DNA from: Euonymus europaeus
Taxonomy: Eukaryota; Streptophyta; Magnoliopsida; Celastrales; Celastraceae
DNA length: 64,000 bases
Reading direction: 5' to 3'
NCBI GenBank assembly: GCA_963580455.1
Contig: OY756962.1
Location: forward strand, 24,565,001 to 24,629,000
The translations under genes and the position numbers were made by a program. This document shows, in pieces, positions 45,571 through 60,139 of the stretch. Under the pieces are notes generated by a model, which saw only the letters and a program-made list of their open reading frames with translations, ran no database searches and had not been told where the DNA came from. The stretch's first letter is position 1. Every line of letters begins with the position of its first letter.

Positions 45571-47601
45571 CTGTCAAGTCAAAAAATCAAAATCTCATAT
45601 GGGTTTCTAGGGCAGGAACTCCCGGTGGCGGAGCCTTCTGTGTCTGTTTCGTTAAGCTGTTTTTCACTGCTGTCTCTGGGTGTGTCGGTCAATCTGTGGG
45701 AACAAAGGAATCTTCTGGTTTCTTGGAGAGATGGGTTGTCCTTCTTTGTGAGTGGATATGCAGGTTTAATGGTTAAAAGAAGAACAAGATTTTGATCCTC
45801 ATTTCAATGGTGGGATACAAGAAGAGTCAAACAACTGTAAATTGTAGTGAATGAACGGAGTTTGAGAGATGATGATCTTTGACTATGTAAAAATAGTGTC
45901 TTGGGTTTGGTATGAACTTTTGATCGTTTACACTGTTTCTATACATACATCCCTTTTAAAGGTGTGCATAGATCAAATAACAAAACAGTTTTGTTTATAT
46001 CTAATGATTTTTTTTAATTTCTTTTTAACTAGGAGAGTTGAAGTTGATTGGATGAGAGACCTTGAATTTTGGGACTAAATCCTTTTTTCAGGGAAAATTT
46101 ACAGTTGTAGGCTCAGTAGGAGTCTTTATTTGGGACATCCAATCTAGAGGAGAGTAATTAATAGACTTTTGGGATTTGAGGTTAGAATATGAGAATGGCG
46201 TAGATTTGATCTTTTGGGGGCTAATTCTAATTATGAGGAAGATTTGTCATTGGAAGGTGTGTGATTTGTCAATAGTTATTTAAATCAATGAAAGAAATGA
46301 CTTTTTTTAAGGTTACATCCAAGTCCAAATTAGTTTCTAGGAGGAAAAAATGGGTTTGGTAACCTGTACCTAGACTTTACATCTCCCTCTTCTTCTTTAT
46401 TTTATAAGCACTATCATGTAATGTAACCCACTTTTAGTTTCAAGAATACCATTCTAAGGTGTAAGAAAAACGTTATATGTTTGTGGTTATCAATTCTATT
46501 TTGTGTACATTGTTATAACCATTTTTTAGAACTTTTTTAGAAAATGATAAAAGATTCGAGCATTTGAGATGTCAAATATTTTAACTATTAAGTTGTCTGT
46601 ATAGTATCCAACTGAATGTGTGCGCTGCATATAATACGCATGATATAAATGAATCTTGTGCGTACAACTCAGTATTTGCGAATTTGCTATAACTTAGATC
46701 TCTATCACTGTTGTCTTTTTTAATCGAGAATGACATTATACAAGTTTATTTTTAAATATTCGATAATTAGTTTTAACTTAAACTTTTAAATTACACACAA
46801 ATTTCTCACCTAATAATATGATAAATTTCGTTAAAGTGCAACACATGATCACAAGAGTATTGATACAACATGATTATGTTTAATACCCATTAAGTGATAA
46901 TTTATAGTAAGCTGGCAATAAGAATTTTCGAAACTTTTCACAACTTTAAAAAAGTGATGGAGACATAAAGTTTATGGTAAGTGCATTCCACCTATTAAGA
47001 ATACCCCAATATCAAAACCTTGTTTGTATTTTGATCATTTTTTAGTTATATTTAAAAGTTTGGACTGCAAAGAAAATGGTTTACTTACTTTTTTTCCTTC
47101 TTTGGTGGTAACTGATGAGGCTATACCCTATACAGGCTTAAAAATTAAGGCAAAAGCATATTTGCAAAGAATCCTTTTATAGGTACCTTACATTGCAATT
47201 TATGCTAGACAAGCATTATGTGGGTAGGTGCACCGAGGTTATTATAGAATAGAAAACCCAACTAATTTAACTTCGTTTGAAAGCTCAGAATGAATAATAA
47301 GAGTGTTGTTAAAGAAAACTGGCCCTTTAAGTAGTGCAATGTGTGGGATGATATTAAATTAAGATGATATTGTTATTAATCAAACCCGTACGTATATAAA
47401 TTTTTCACATAACGAAAGGATAATATCAATACAACACTTTATCTTGGATAGAAGTATGGAACCAAAAGCAAACAAATTTATTTCCAACTTCAACCAGATT
47501 GGTAAATGAAAACACATGGTTGTTTGCTTCACTTCATATACTAATGAATCCATGTCAAGTTCAAAATACGCCACAACTCCAACCAACAAAGAAGAGTGGG
47601 A

Positions 47602-47634
<33 letters not shown>

Positions 47635-47959
47635 CACACAAACGCAAGCCAAGAGAATTGTGCTTTGGCTGATTAGAGTAGGCAATGACAACACATTAGG
47701 ATCCCAAGTGGCTTCAACTACACTCACTCTTCAATAATATTCTCAGTTTTCATTTTGGTTTGGACAAAGTTGCAATACAATTACAGTCTAGATACAATAA
47801 TTTCAACTTGGCGAATACGTATCATCATCAACAATGGAAGAGAATATACAAAAATAAGACATACTGCTTCCTCAGGAGATGTCTTTGCTAGAGCTTGGTG
47901 ACAATAGTACTTAGCTGGTTCTGTCTCCCTCTATAAGTATAGATTATGAGCGTCCGAGC
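45571..47959. other. Epimerase promoter and intergenic DNA
   Basis: The first several hundred bases upstream of 45570 should hold the epimerase promoter and 5' UTR. The rest is AT-rich without recognised genes. A compound microsatellite, (TA)n followed by (CA)n, lies at 47602-47641. Confidence 0.35.
47602..47641. repeat. Compound (TA)n(CA)n microsatellite
   Basis: About 23 bp of TA repeats is followed by about 16 bp of CA repeats. Confidence 0.85.
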
Positions 47960-50275
47960 TTAGTGCTTTGTGTATCTCTCAAGGACTTCAAAGTAGTCGG
48001 GAAAAGTTTTTCCAGTGCAGCTAGGATCCTTGATGGTAACCAGAACATCTCCGCAGGTGGCAACTGGCAAGAGGAAACGCCATGGCCATCCTGTGATCAT
48101 CGTAGGTACCAATTTCTGTCACGTTTAGTTTCTCAGGGGGTGTGATCACACAGTAATCCGGTCTTTCTTCGACGTTTGTGCCCAGCTGAAACGATAAGGG
48201 TCAAATGCATGCAACATAAGAAAGAGAACAAATAGCGATCGTTCGTTCAGTTTCTTTCACTCTCCAACTGCCACTGCAAATCGAGGAAGAAATATAATAG
48301 TGTCAAAGTTAGGATCACAAGTTTGTATTATATGATCTTTTTCAATGAGCATGGTAATTAGAACATCACGAAATTAAACCCCTCCTCAGACTTTTGAGTG
48401 TTCTAATGATTTTTTTCTTCTTCTTTCTATTAAAGCTTCAATGCCACATTATGAAGGCCCCAGTTGACATAGAGAACTACATGTAGTTTCTGTAGAAAGA
48501 CAATGCACGATGGCAACCATTTCATTGTCTATGTATGTGCCACAGTTACCTAATAAGTGCAGTGGCCATCAGAGAAGTTCCAAAATTTTCAAAACAACTA
48601 GGATATTTACACAACAGAAAGAATAAACCACAATTCTGCTCTAAACTAAGGGAAGCAACAGGCCAAAGTCCAATCAGTAAGGATAAAGTGTAGCACCCAG
48701 CCCGGGTGGGGCGGGGTATAAGTGCTAGCATAAGCAAGCTACCGAGTAAAGGTGGGCAGTGCTTTAAATAATTAAATCTCACATCGCCAAGGGAAGAAAT
48801 AAAGTTCAATATTTAGTAAGGCCAAACCCGCTAACCTAATAGAAGCATTTTGTGGACCAAAATGTTAGGGATAACAAATCTGTGTGGACCTTCACGACTT
48901 CAGGCCCAAAGCGGACAATGTCTACTGTGCTTAGGGGGAGGCGAGTTATTACGTAAAGGACCCCCGGTCTCCCACAAATGGTATTACCACCTAATTGTTT
49001 TCCATGCCCTGAAACATTTGCAACTACAGATGATGAGTGTGACACTGTGTTCTGTCCAGGTGACTTTAGCACACATTTTCTCAAGAACGCCAGCAAATTT
49101 TACATCACCCCGATCCCCATATAGAAGCAAGAAAAAGGAACATAAGTTGATTAAACATAAAATTAATACAGTGGGAACCATTGCATCTTAATATATAAAA
49201 GATGTATGTTACTATTATATTAGTGGGAGCATTTAGCATATTGGTTAAAAAAGTCATTATATATAGGGATATATAAGTCTACGTGGCAATATATTATTAA
49301 AAGTGGAAATACTTGTAAACTGCTTGTTCCACAACCTTCCACACTAACAGTCCCACCAGTGACCACTGCCCTGGCTAGAAAATAACTGACCCTTGATGCA
49401 TCACCTTCAACATAAGCACTTCCAGAAGACCTGATTAAAAACAATTGCATTACTTTGAGAAAAATTATAATTCACAAAATTGGAGGATCTATGCTCAGAA
49501 ACACCTACTTGTACTTTTGACCAAAGTGTCCATCAACTTCAAATTCATCTCAACAGTTACTATATGAATTGCCGTTCTAGGTACCAACACATGGATCCCC
49601 TAACCTGATGCCACTGGAACAAAATCTAGCCAGATATCCATATGGTAAACATAAAATGCTTAAATTAAAATATAATGCAAATTGCACCTTTCCTCCTTTT
49701 CCCTTTACATGAACAGGGGGACAATTTGTAGGAGAACAACTAACATCCGCTCCAAGCTGCTTAAGACCAGCAACCAGATCCCCAATTGGTCTTTATCTCA
49801 TTTGGGGAACCCCATCAAGTATGTAGCTGAATTACAGCGGATAAAAAAGTTTCAGTTTGAAGGGATAAGATTACCATTGCAATTGGACTCAGAAGGTAGC
49901 AGGAGTTAGAAAGCCACCAAAACCTTCCCACCCTCATAAACAGAAGAAGACGAAGAAGCAAAAAGAGATTGAATAATTGATAGAAAATATAAAGCCAGAG
50001 CACACAAGGAAAGAGCAAGATACATACCTTGTTTTTCCACCAGCAGCAGTATCAGCAATTGTTAATAGAGACATTACCGTCCCAGCATTTCCAAGGAAAA
50101 GTTCTACATCATTTGTCAATTCATTACCTACAGGAAACTGACCGCCACATCTTCCCACAATGGTTCGTTTTATGGTCATCCTCCTCCACCATCACTCTCA
50201 GTGTTCTCAGTGCTCCAAACATAAAGTGAACGTCATCGCTATTCAATATGTTACCACAACAGTTTCTTCCTGCCC
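47960..50275 (-). pseudogene. EPSP synthase (aroA-type) pseudogene, 5'-truncated
   Basis: EPSP synthase makes 5-enolpyruvylshikimate-3-phosphate in the plastid shikimate pathway. Minus-strand pieces follow the order of a normal EPSPS gene: about 50275-50028 (NSDDVHFMFGALRTL, then after a frameshift CGGQFPVG and ELFLGNAGT), 49826-49688 (YILDGVPQMR, stop, [16 protein letters not shown]), a decayed piece near 49570-49510, 49432-49314 ([26 protein letters not shown]), about 49110-49030 (GDVKFAGVLEKM) and 48187-47960 ([29 protein letters not shown]). Damage includes at least two frameshifts (near 50175 and 48085), an in-frame TAA at 49793-49795, loss of exon 1 with the transit peptide, loss of the segment between GDVKFA and the last exon, and a solo LTR inside. 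The conserved GTAMRPLT is GTVMSLLT. Retained intron positions show a decayed genomic copy, not a retrocopy. Confidence 0.9.
48689..48953. mobile_element. Solo LTR or small LTR element inside the EPSPS pseudogene
   Basis: A 265-bp segment beginning TGTAGCACCC is flanked by TAAAG on both sides (48684-48688 and 48954-48958), a 5-bp target duplication. It contains TCACATCGCC and GGCCCAAAGCGGACAATG, words common in small plant LTR/TRIM elements. It ends ACG rather than the canonical CA. It lies where the missing internal EPSPS exons would be expected. Confidence 0.65.
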
Positions 50276-51000
50276 AACAGTTGGCAACAACAATTACCAT
50301 ACATCAAGACAGCTAATCAAGTAGAACAGGAAAAATATAGTCGAAGCAAAAGTACCAGTTATAATGCATGCTTAAAATTAAGTAGAATTAAATCCTTATG
50401 CAAAAATGAATTGCAGCCTCTGCACTTAGCAAGCTTAAAAGGGTCCATCATTAGTAAGTCAAAATTTAAAGTTTTATTTCAGGGCACACCCAACATTGCA
50501 TACCAATAGTATTTCATTCACTCGGAAAATACCAGAGAACTTTGTAAGGTAAGCAACCAGTCAACCACTATATATATAAACTTTTAGAGAGGAAAGGGTA
50601 AGTTTTAAAATGCTTTTCCTATGGGTTTCGGCCCAAGCAGCCAGACTAAATGTTTGGGCAGGCTTGGGCTCAAATTTTGGGGCCAAACTTGATCCGAAGT
50701 CCGACTACTTAGATTAAGATCGGGTTGGCCAGAGCCCAAGGCCTTGACCAGACCAAAAAATATAAGGTCTAGTTCACCAAATTTTTATTTTAGTGTTTTT
50801 TGTCATGTTTGTATGAGAGTACTCTGTCACCCATACTCTCAGATATTCTCTCAATTTTAACGTTTTATGATAGCTTATATTCTATGGGACATACTCTGAT
50901 TCAAACGGACGCTTTATAACCAAACTGTTATCTCATTCCAAGGGCAAAAAGAAGGATAGTCATTAGTCAACCTAATACTAGAAAACTCTAGTATCTCTAG
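50276..51000. other. Intergenic DNA upstream of the EPSPS remnant
   Basis: No EPSPS exon 1 or transit peptide can be found here. Around 50610-50760 a GC-richer stretch with GGGCAGGCTTGGGCTC and TTGGCCAGAGCCCAAGGCC suggests a degraded repeat. Confidence 0.35.
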
Positions 51001-51399
51001 AGGGGAATAAGTATTTGGACTTCTCTTTTTGATATTTAGACTGTTAAATAGGACTCATATGTTAAGGGTCTAGTCGATGGTGGAATACTTGAGCCGCTTT
51101 GGAACTAGGGATATATAAAAAATATGTAACCCTACTTACATGATTTAGTGGAATACTTGAGCCGTTTGATAGTGGACGTAAACACATCTTGTCCAATCAC
51201 TATAATTTTTTGTATTGTTTTCTTTATTTGTTATTGATTATTGTTGTTTTCATCTTTAATTTGCACAGAAATCAATATTAAATTGGGTCAAAATATCAAA
51301 AAGGGAAGTCCAAATATAATTTAAAAATGAAATGTACAGAAATTAATATTGAATGGGGTCTAAATATCAAAACGAGAAATCCAAATACTCATTCCCTTT
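51001..51399. mobile_element. MITE with about 40-bp terminal inverted repeats
   Basis: The left end AGGGGAATAAGTATTTGGAC continuing to TTGATATTTAGA is mirrored by the right end, which in reverse complement reads AAGGGAATGAGTATTTGGAT continuing to TTGATATTTAGA. A third partial copy of the terminus lies internally at about 51280-51320. GTGGAATACTTGAGCCG occurs twice inside (about 51080 and 51149). Non-coding, about 400 bp. Confidence 0.7.
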
Positions 51400-52145
51400 C
51401 TACAAAAAGTTCCCAAAAAAATCGAACTTCCAGACCCTTCATGGTGGAGGCGGCGGCGTAGATCACAACTTTTTTGGAAAATGGCCCGAAGTAAAAAAAA
51501 AGTGTTGCCCATAATAAAAGGTAAAATTGATAACATAAATGTATAAATTATTTATATGTTGAAATTATAAAATTTAATAATAGAAATTATATGGCACAAA
51601 ATTTCAGAGATTTGATGGGTGGAATGGGTGTACAAACCAATTTGGTGGTATGGGTACTCATTAAATGCAATGGTAAATATATAATGGAAAGACATAAGAT
51701 ATGAGAATGAGTTTTTTATTAATATAATTATATTGAAATATGTGTTTTGTTGACATAAATGAGTATGTGACTTGATTTTTAGATAATAAATATAAAATTT
51801 AATATTTAGTTAAAAAATGATGGAGAAATAAAATATTGGTGGCTTGAATAATGGTAAAGAAAAAAAATGTATTGAAAAAATGTGTGTTAGTGATGTAACT
51901 CTATCAAGAATAAATATGTGAAATTTCCTTTTATAATGTGAGATCCAATAATAAATTTAATAGAGACATGTTGTGCTTGCTTCACGAGTCGAAAATTCAA
52001 AAGAAAAATCAGTAAAATCCATTGATTCTCGTGTGATGTACCTAGAAGTCTAACATTTTTCGTCGAGATCCATCAATTGAGCTGCGGTGCCACTACTGAT
52101 GCGATGGATGAAGGTAGCAATGACTCTCACTGGTGTACCTGAGTC

Positions 52146-52818
52146 TACGGAGGGCCTGGTCGAACATGATTCAAATGACTCTTTTTTAAATTTATTTAAA
52201 AATTTTAAAAATTAAAATCTAAATTAAATATTGCTTGAATACACTCTTCCAACCTTTAAATATATGAAATCATTAATTATATTAGTGTTATCAAATTTTT
52301 TTTGTCCAAATCACTTTTAATTGATAACATATCTAACTCATTTAATTTTTCTTGTGACATGTGAACCAAATATATCATTGTATCAATTTCAATTTTAGGA
52401 ATTTAAGAGTCTATTGTTATCATAATAGTTAATAATATTCTATATAGAATCTATACATTTGAAAAATTACAACCCATTGTTTGAAAATGATTTAGTACGC
52501 CAATACTCAATATTTTTTTTATTTCTTCAGGTAATTAAATTGCTACATCCAATAGATTTTTTAGTCATTATTGTGACAAAAAATTTCAATAGAGAGAAAA
52601 ATAGAATCTAATAAAAATATCACACATGACACTATCAATCAACAACAACAATAAATAAATAATTTTTTTCTTTTAATTTTGTATGGATTGGATCAATGTT
52701 ATTAGACTAACATAAATGTGACCATTTAAACTAAATTAATATAAATAATATTTTTAAAAAAATTATGTGGTCCTAGGCGGCTGCCGCCTCGGGCCCTGCT
52801 TAGGGCCGCCACTGTTGA
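52146..52818 (-). mobile_element. Remnant of a hAT transposon of the DUF4371/TTF-zinc-finger type
   Basis: On the minus strand near 52367-52311 a degenerate peptide reads MSQEKLNELDMLSIKSDL. This resembles the conserved C-terminal dimerisation segment (SQERLN-LALLSIE) of hAT transposases. A GC-rich stretch at 52770-52818 (CCTAGGCGGCTGCCGCCTCGGGCCC) resembles the termini of this group. Most of the transposase is absent and stops are frequent. The element limits are approximate. Confidence 0.55.
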
Positions 52819-54882
52819 CCCTCAAATTCGTATCCACAAAAATGAAGGATGTGTATTTGAATGCAGAAAACTTTATGGGATTCACTTTCGAGAAGAAAAA
52901 GATAATACGTACTCCTTGAAGAGTCATTTGATAAAATCAACGGTTCAAATTGAAATCATTTTAAGAATTGCAGCCTACCTACATTGCAGCTCCCCTGTCC
53001 TTTAAAATCGAGATTGTGTGTGGGCCCCCCTTGTCATAAGGTATCTCCAACAACAAAGATGCAAAATGGGTATGAAAAAACAATTTGCATACTTGAACAG
53101 TGGTTTGAACATAATTAATCTAGTGATGATATTTTATAATTCATAACCAACAAAAAATATAAAAGCATGTTTTAACCTTTTAAAATTCTAGAAATACATG
53201 CATTTTGATTTGGTATTTTTGCAATTAAAAAATATCTCATCAATTTTGTAAGATAAAATAAAATAAAATAAAATTTAACGGGTGGACATAAGTCTCTCAG
53301 TATTGTAGATCACCATTGCTAGAATGAAGTCGATGGAATAGTGAGGGTGAAAAATGAGTAGCAATGCTATAAGCCTTAATAGAGAAATTAGAAATTGTAT
53401 TTGAGCTTAAGTATTTAATTTTGGTGGGATTATTTGCACACCCCACTTTTCCAGTCCCACCCCTTTACTTGTGCACACCTGTCAAAAAATATAATGTTTC
53501 AACCACACCTTTCTATTTTTTTCTTCAAAAAATAAAGATAGATCCAAGTATCCAACCACACCCCCAAAGTTAAACTATCTCCTTTCCTCTACTTCCTCCC
53601 CTTGTCAATCTGAAAAATGACGTGCACCTACGATAACAATGTCAGAGATTGTGAATCCATGCATTACGCACCTGGGCTAGCCCTAATCAATAAGCGGGAG
53701 GGCATTTAAGTTCTTTTTTTCATTCTATTAGCTACTCCTTTTGATATGACTTTCAGGTAGAGAGAGATCACCTCTAATAGAGTCCATGCCCAATTGTGCC
53801 TTGCCTATGCAAGCGTAAAGCAAAGTGCGAAAGAGAGGCATGCGTCTCAAATTAATCCCAACTCCAAGGCAGGATTCCAATAACAGCTCTATACTTCAAA
53901 TATACAACTTAACCACATTCGAGGTAGGATTCCGACCAAAGCTCTCCATTGCCACCATCTCTGGCTAGATTTATCTTCCTCCAAAGCTGAAAGGCAACGA
54001 CACACAACCCGATCTCGAGGCAAGACGCTCCCGCCCTTCACTGTTTCCTGCCAATGGTGAACCGGCTCCTTGATTGCCAATGAATCCTTCAACGACGGAG
54101 AATGATCAGTTGGATAAGAAAAGGTGGGATAGAAGAGAACGAAAGAGAAATAGGGGAAAGGAGAGATGAAGTGAAGACGCGAGTGGTGAACGTAAAATAA
54201 GATTTTTTTTCTTACATTAAAAGGGGTGGAGATGGAAAAGTGTGGTGTGCAAATAGTCATTCCTTAATTTTTTTTGCCTTACTTATTTGAATTACTAAAT
54301 ATATAAAAACATTGTAAAATTTTATTTTAGTTTTTTCGTTTAAATCCAAAAAAAATTCAAATTCATAACTAAATCCGAAACCATTAACCGAAAAATCAAA
54401 TAATCACGACTCAGATCGATTCCTCAATTGCATATTGGTTTTGGACAACCCTATTGATTACGGATGAGATTGATAAACTCAAAGTTAAGAATAATAGCAG
54501 AACTGTCTAAACTTTTAGTTAAAACTTTATGGGGCTGGGCAGATTAGACTGGGCTTAAGATGAGGTCTCAACCCATTTCTCAGCCCAAGCCGAGCATGCA
54601 AGCTTAATAAAGTCTGTCTTCACGTTAGCCCCAGTTCAGAAGAACAATCGTACTAAATATCACTCCAAAGTCCAAACGAAAGGAAATTAGTGACGAATGC
54701 AATGACACTTGTTTTAGTTTAGAAGCATCCGGAAAGAAAAATAGATAATTCCCGATGACTCTTTTTCGGAAAATCCCAGAAGAGACTTTCCGCATGAAAC
54801 AGACACCGTCGTATGGTGCCCACATTGCCAAAACAAAAAAAAAAAAAAAAAAGTGACGAACGCAATGACACAGCGTCAAGAT

Positions 54883-54889
54883 TATAAAA
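54883..54889 (+). promoter_or_regulatory. TATA box of GST copy 1
   Basis: TATAAAA lies 109 bp upstream of the start codon. The same motif in the same context occurs before copy 2 (60140-60146) but not before copy 3. Confidence 0.6.
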
Positions 54890-54964
54890 AGAATCCTATG
54901 CTTTAAGCCTTTCTAGTTTCAAGTACATCACCCTAGGCTAACTGACTCCCAGCCTACGAAGTAA

Positions 54965-56768
<1,804 letters not shown>

Positions 56769-57041
56769 GGTGGTGTTTTTATCGTCAGTTGGCAAATTTA
56801 GACACTTGGGCGTGACTTCTTTTGTTTATGTAATGAATAAATGACACTTTGGTTGTGTCTGTCGACAATATATTTAAGAAATGGATTTCAGAAAATGTGT
56901 GTTTCCCCTTATTTAAGTATGATGATATTAGTTTATTTGGCGGTTTATACGTTAGTTATTAAAATTTAATAGCTCTACCAAACGGATGAATTGCATATTA
57001 GTAACTTTGTTTTTGAAGGAAGGGGTAGTTGTATCTTGCAA

Positions 57042-57380
57042 GGCTAAGTGCAATGGGGAAAGTGTTTGGAGCGTTAGGAAATTTTGGAGTATGCAGAGAG
57101 AGTAATTTTAAAAATTGTATTGAAAGATGTGTAGAAAGATAGAAAAAAGTGAAAAATAGTATAAAAGTATGAGAGAGATGTTGAAACTTGATATTTGGAG
57201 TGTTGGTGTATGGAAAGTGAAAAAAATTGTATTGAAATATGTGTTTGGTTGATATGATTGTATTGAAAAATGTATTTTGCTGATGTGGATAAATAAATGG
57301 GATCCACTTATGTGTAATAAAGGTGGGACTCAATTACAGAATTTGGAGTGCTTGACAATGCCATAGCATTGCACTTAGCC
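57042..57380. mobile_element. MITE with GGCTAAGTGCAATG terminal inverted repeats
   Basis: GGCTAAGTGCAATG at 57042-57055 is exactly inverted at 57367-57380. The 339-bp interior is T/A- and GTATTGAAA-rich and non-coding. The flanks are CAA and TAA, close to but not an exact PIF/Harbinger TWA duplication. The corresponding place in unit B (about 61565) lacks the element, so it probably inserted after the GST duplication. Confidence 0.75.
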
Positions 57381-58449
57381 TAAGTGATGAAAAACAGGCA
57401 ACTACCTACTTGGTACATGCATGATTGCCTCTTTAGACAGAAAATTTGCAATGTTGCAAGTGTCGTTCATGGCATTCCATTTGATAAGGAAAACGTTTTT
57501 CTTCTGATACATGGTAGGTGGAGCTTCCAGACCAGAAATGGTAAAGATGTCTTGTCACAAGGTTGGCTCTGGCTACCTCCTTTTTTGCCTTGCGCAGCAA
57601 TTTTAGACTGCGACTATCAATAAAAATAATGCTTGAGATATTTAATTAAAAGACTGTCAATAAAAATAATGCAAAATAATGGTTGAGATATTTCAAATGC
57701 GACCCTATTTGTTTCAATTTAATATGAAGTCTTAGATTTTAAGAGGTTCTTAATTTTTTTAGGACTATTTATTTAAAAAAATTATCTAATTTTTTATTAA
57801 TTATATAAAAATAAAGTGAAAAAAAATATAACCACCTCAAGATCCACACTCCACGCATGATATTGATTTTTTTTTCGTTTAGAATTAGGTCTACAAAAAG
57901 TTCTTAAACCGTCTATATTTTTAATTGGACTCTATCTTTAAGTCATTATGTCTTAACAAATTTTATCTTGATCGTTGGGATGATAATTTTTTTTTTTTTT
58001 AAAGATTTGAGTCGTTTTCTAAATCATTAAAATCAACTTTTATGCAAGCTTCATTAAAATGACATTGTTAAATCTGTCATGATTCATTCTTTGGGTTATT
58101 TAGACATAATTAAGTTGATTTTATGATTATTTTTTGTTGGCCGGCTGAAGTCAACTTTAGATTTTTTATTTATATATAAAAAATAAAAAATCTGGGAGGC
58201 CCGGCCTTCTTTAACATTTAAAACAATCGCACATCAACTTTGAACTTCATTTGACTCTTTAGCATTTTTGGCAACACTGCAGCCGAAAAAGGCTCAACAT
58301 GACACCCGCAATGACACATGTGGTATTCGGTAGAAGGACCTAGGAATTAGAGTCAGAATGGCTATTAAAAACGACAGTGTTCAGAAGCCTTTAAAGTGGA
58401 TGACAGAAGGGAAAAAAAAACTGATCTGACATAATTAGAAGGAGAGTCA
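57381..58449. other. Downstream flank of GST copy 1
   Basis: No gene is recognised. The part to about 58215 is shared with unit B. Confidence 0.4.
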
Positions 58450-58810
58450 ATCTGTTTAAAATTGGAAAATCGTCCCCAGAGTTTCAAAATTCATCACGTT
58501 TTCGGATCGATTTCAGTATTTGATATGGAGTTTAAGGTATTTAAATTGATTAATAAATTGTCAGCTTATCCGAACTCAAATTGGACAGAAACTGTATCCA
58601 GAATCATAATCAACTCGATCCTACTTTAATTACAAGTAAATTCTTAAAAATATTAATAAATATATTGGAAAAAGGGGTTTAAAAATTGATGGTTTTTCAT
58701 GTTTTCTTTTATAATAACTATTTTTGTTGGATTGTTGATATTTAAGTAGTAATGTGATATTATAATTTAGTTTCTCTAAGTATTAAATTTCTTTCTATTT
58801 TTATTATTTA
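58450..58810. repeat. Truncated copy of the dispersed repeat seen at 20486-21332
   Basis: It shares TCGGATCGATTTCAGTATTTGAT-like, TTGATTAATAAAT and TTAATTACAAGTAAATTC words in the same order with the 20.5-kb copy. The left end is degraded. It lies at the junction between GST units A and B. Confidence 0.55.
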
Positions 58811-60139
58811 ATATCATATTCTGAAGAGGTGTATGAGTTGCTTATTTATATTCGTTAAAAAATAGAATGTTCCAACCTCACCCCATTTTTTATTATTCTT
58901 TTAAAAAAATAAAGATAAATCTAACCACACTCCCAAAGTTAATCCTTATTCTCTCTCCTTTCCTCTCCTTCCTCCCCTTGTCAAGTCAGAAAATTACGTG
59001 CACACACAAGAACAACATCAAAGGCTTGTGAATCCACGTGTTACGCACCGCGCTCGCCCTAATCAATAAGCGGGAGGGCACCTGAGTTTTTTTCTTCATT
59101 CTATTAGCTACTTCTTTTGATACGACTTTCAAGTAGAGAGAGATCACCCCTAATAGAGTTCATGCCCTGTTGTACTTTGCCTATGCATGCGTAAAGAACG
59201 CAAAATAGAGGCATGCATATCAAATTAGTCCCAACTCCAAGGCAGGATTCCAACAAAAGCTCTCTACTTTAGATCTACCACCTACGCACATTCGAGGTAG
59301 GATTCCGACCAAAGCTCTCCATTGCCACCATCTCTGGCCAGATTTCTCTTCCTCCAAAGCTGAAAGGCAACGACACACAGCCCGATCTCGATGCAGGTCG
59401 CTCCCGCCCTTCGTTGTCTACTGCCAATGGTGAATCGGCTCCTTGACCGCCGATGAATCCTCTAGCGGCAAACAAGGATTAGTTGGTGAAGAAGAGGCAG
59501 AATAGTGGAGAACGAAAGAGAAACAGGAGAAATGAGAGATGAAGTGAATGCGCGAGGGGTAAATGTAGAATATTATCTTTTTTTTACATTAAAAGGGGTG
59601 AGGGTGAAAAAGTATAGTGTGTAAATAGCCCCCGTTTTAATTTTTTTTGTCTTACTTATTTGAATAACTAAATATATAAAAACATAGTAAAATTTTGTTT
59701 AATTTTTCGGTTAAATCCAAAAAAATTCTAAATTCATAATCAAATCCGAAATCATTAACCGAAAAATCAAATAATAACAGTTCAGATTGATTCCTCAATT
59801 GCATATTGGATTTTGACACCCCTATTGATTACGGATGAGATTGATAAACTCAAAGTTAAGAATAATGGCAGAACTGTCTAAACTTTTAGTTAAAAATTTA
59901 TGGGGCTGGGCAGATTAGACTGAGCTTAATTAAGCTGAGGACTCAACCCATTTCCAAGCGCAAGCCGAGCATGCAAGCTTAATAAAAAGTCTGTGAGAAG
60001 GTCTTCACTCTAGGTTAATCATTAATCCCCAGTTCAGAAGAACAATCGTACTAATTATCACTCCAAAGTCCAAACGAAAGGAAATTAGTGACGAATGCAA
60101 TGACACTTGTTTTAGTTTAGAAACGCACAGCGTCAAGAT

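Noticed and set aside
53889..54260. Minus-strand 123-aa open frame upstream of GST copy 1
   Set aside because: The matching sequence in unit B (59275-59475 region) does not preserve the frame, and the peptide has no recognisable domain. It is probably non-coding duplicated DNA.
56935..56990. Additional hAT-like MITE end (AGCTCTACCAAACGGATG)
   Set aside because: It resembles the right terminus of the 16954-17353 element, but no left end was found and the unit B counterpart is ambiguous.
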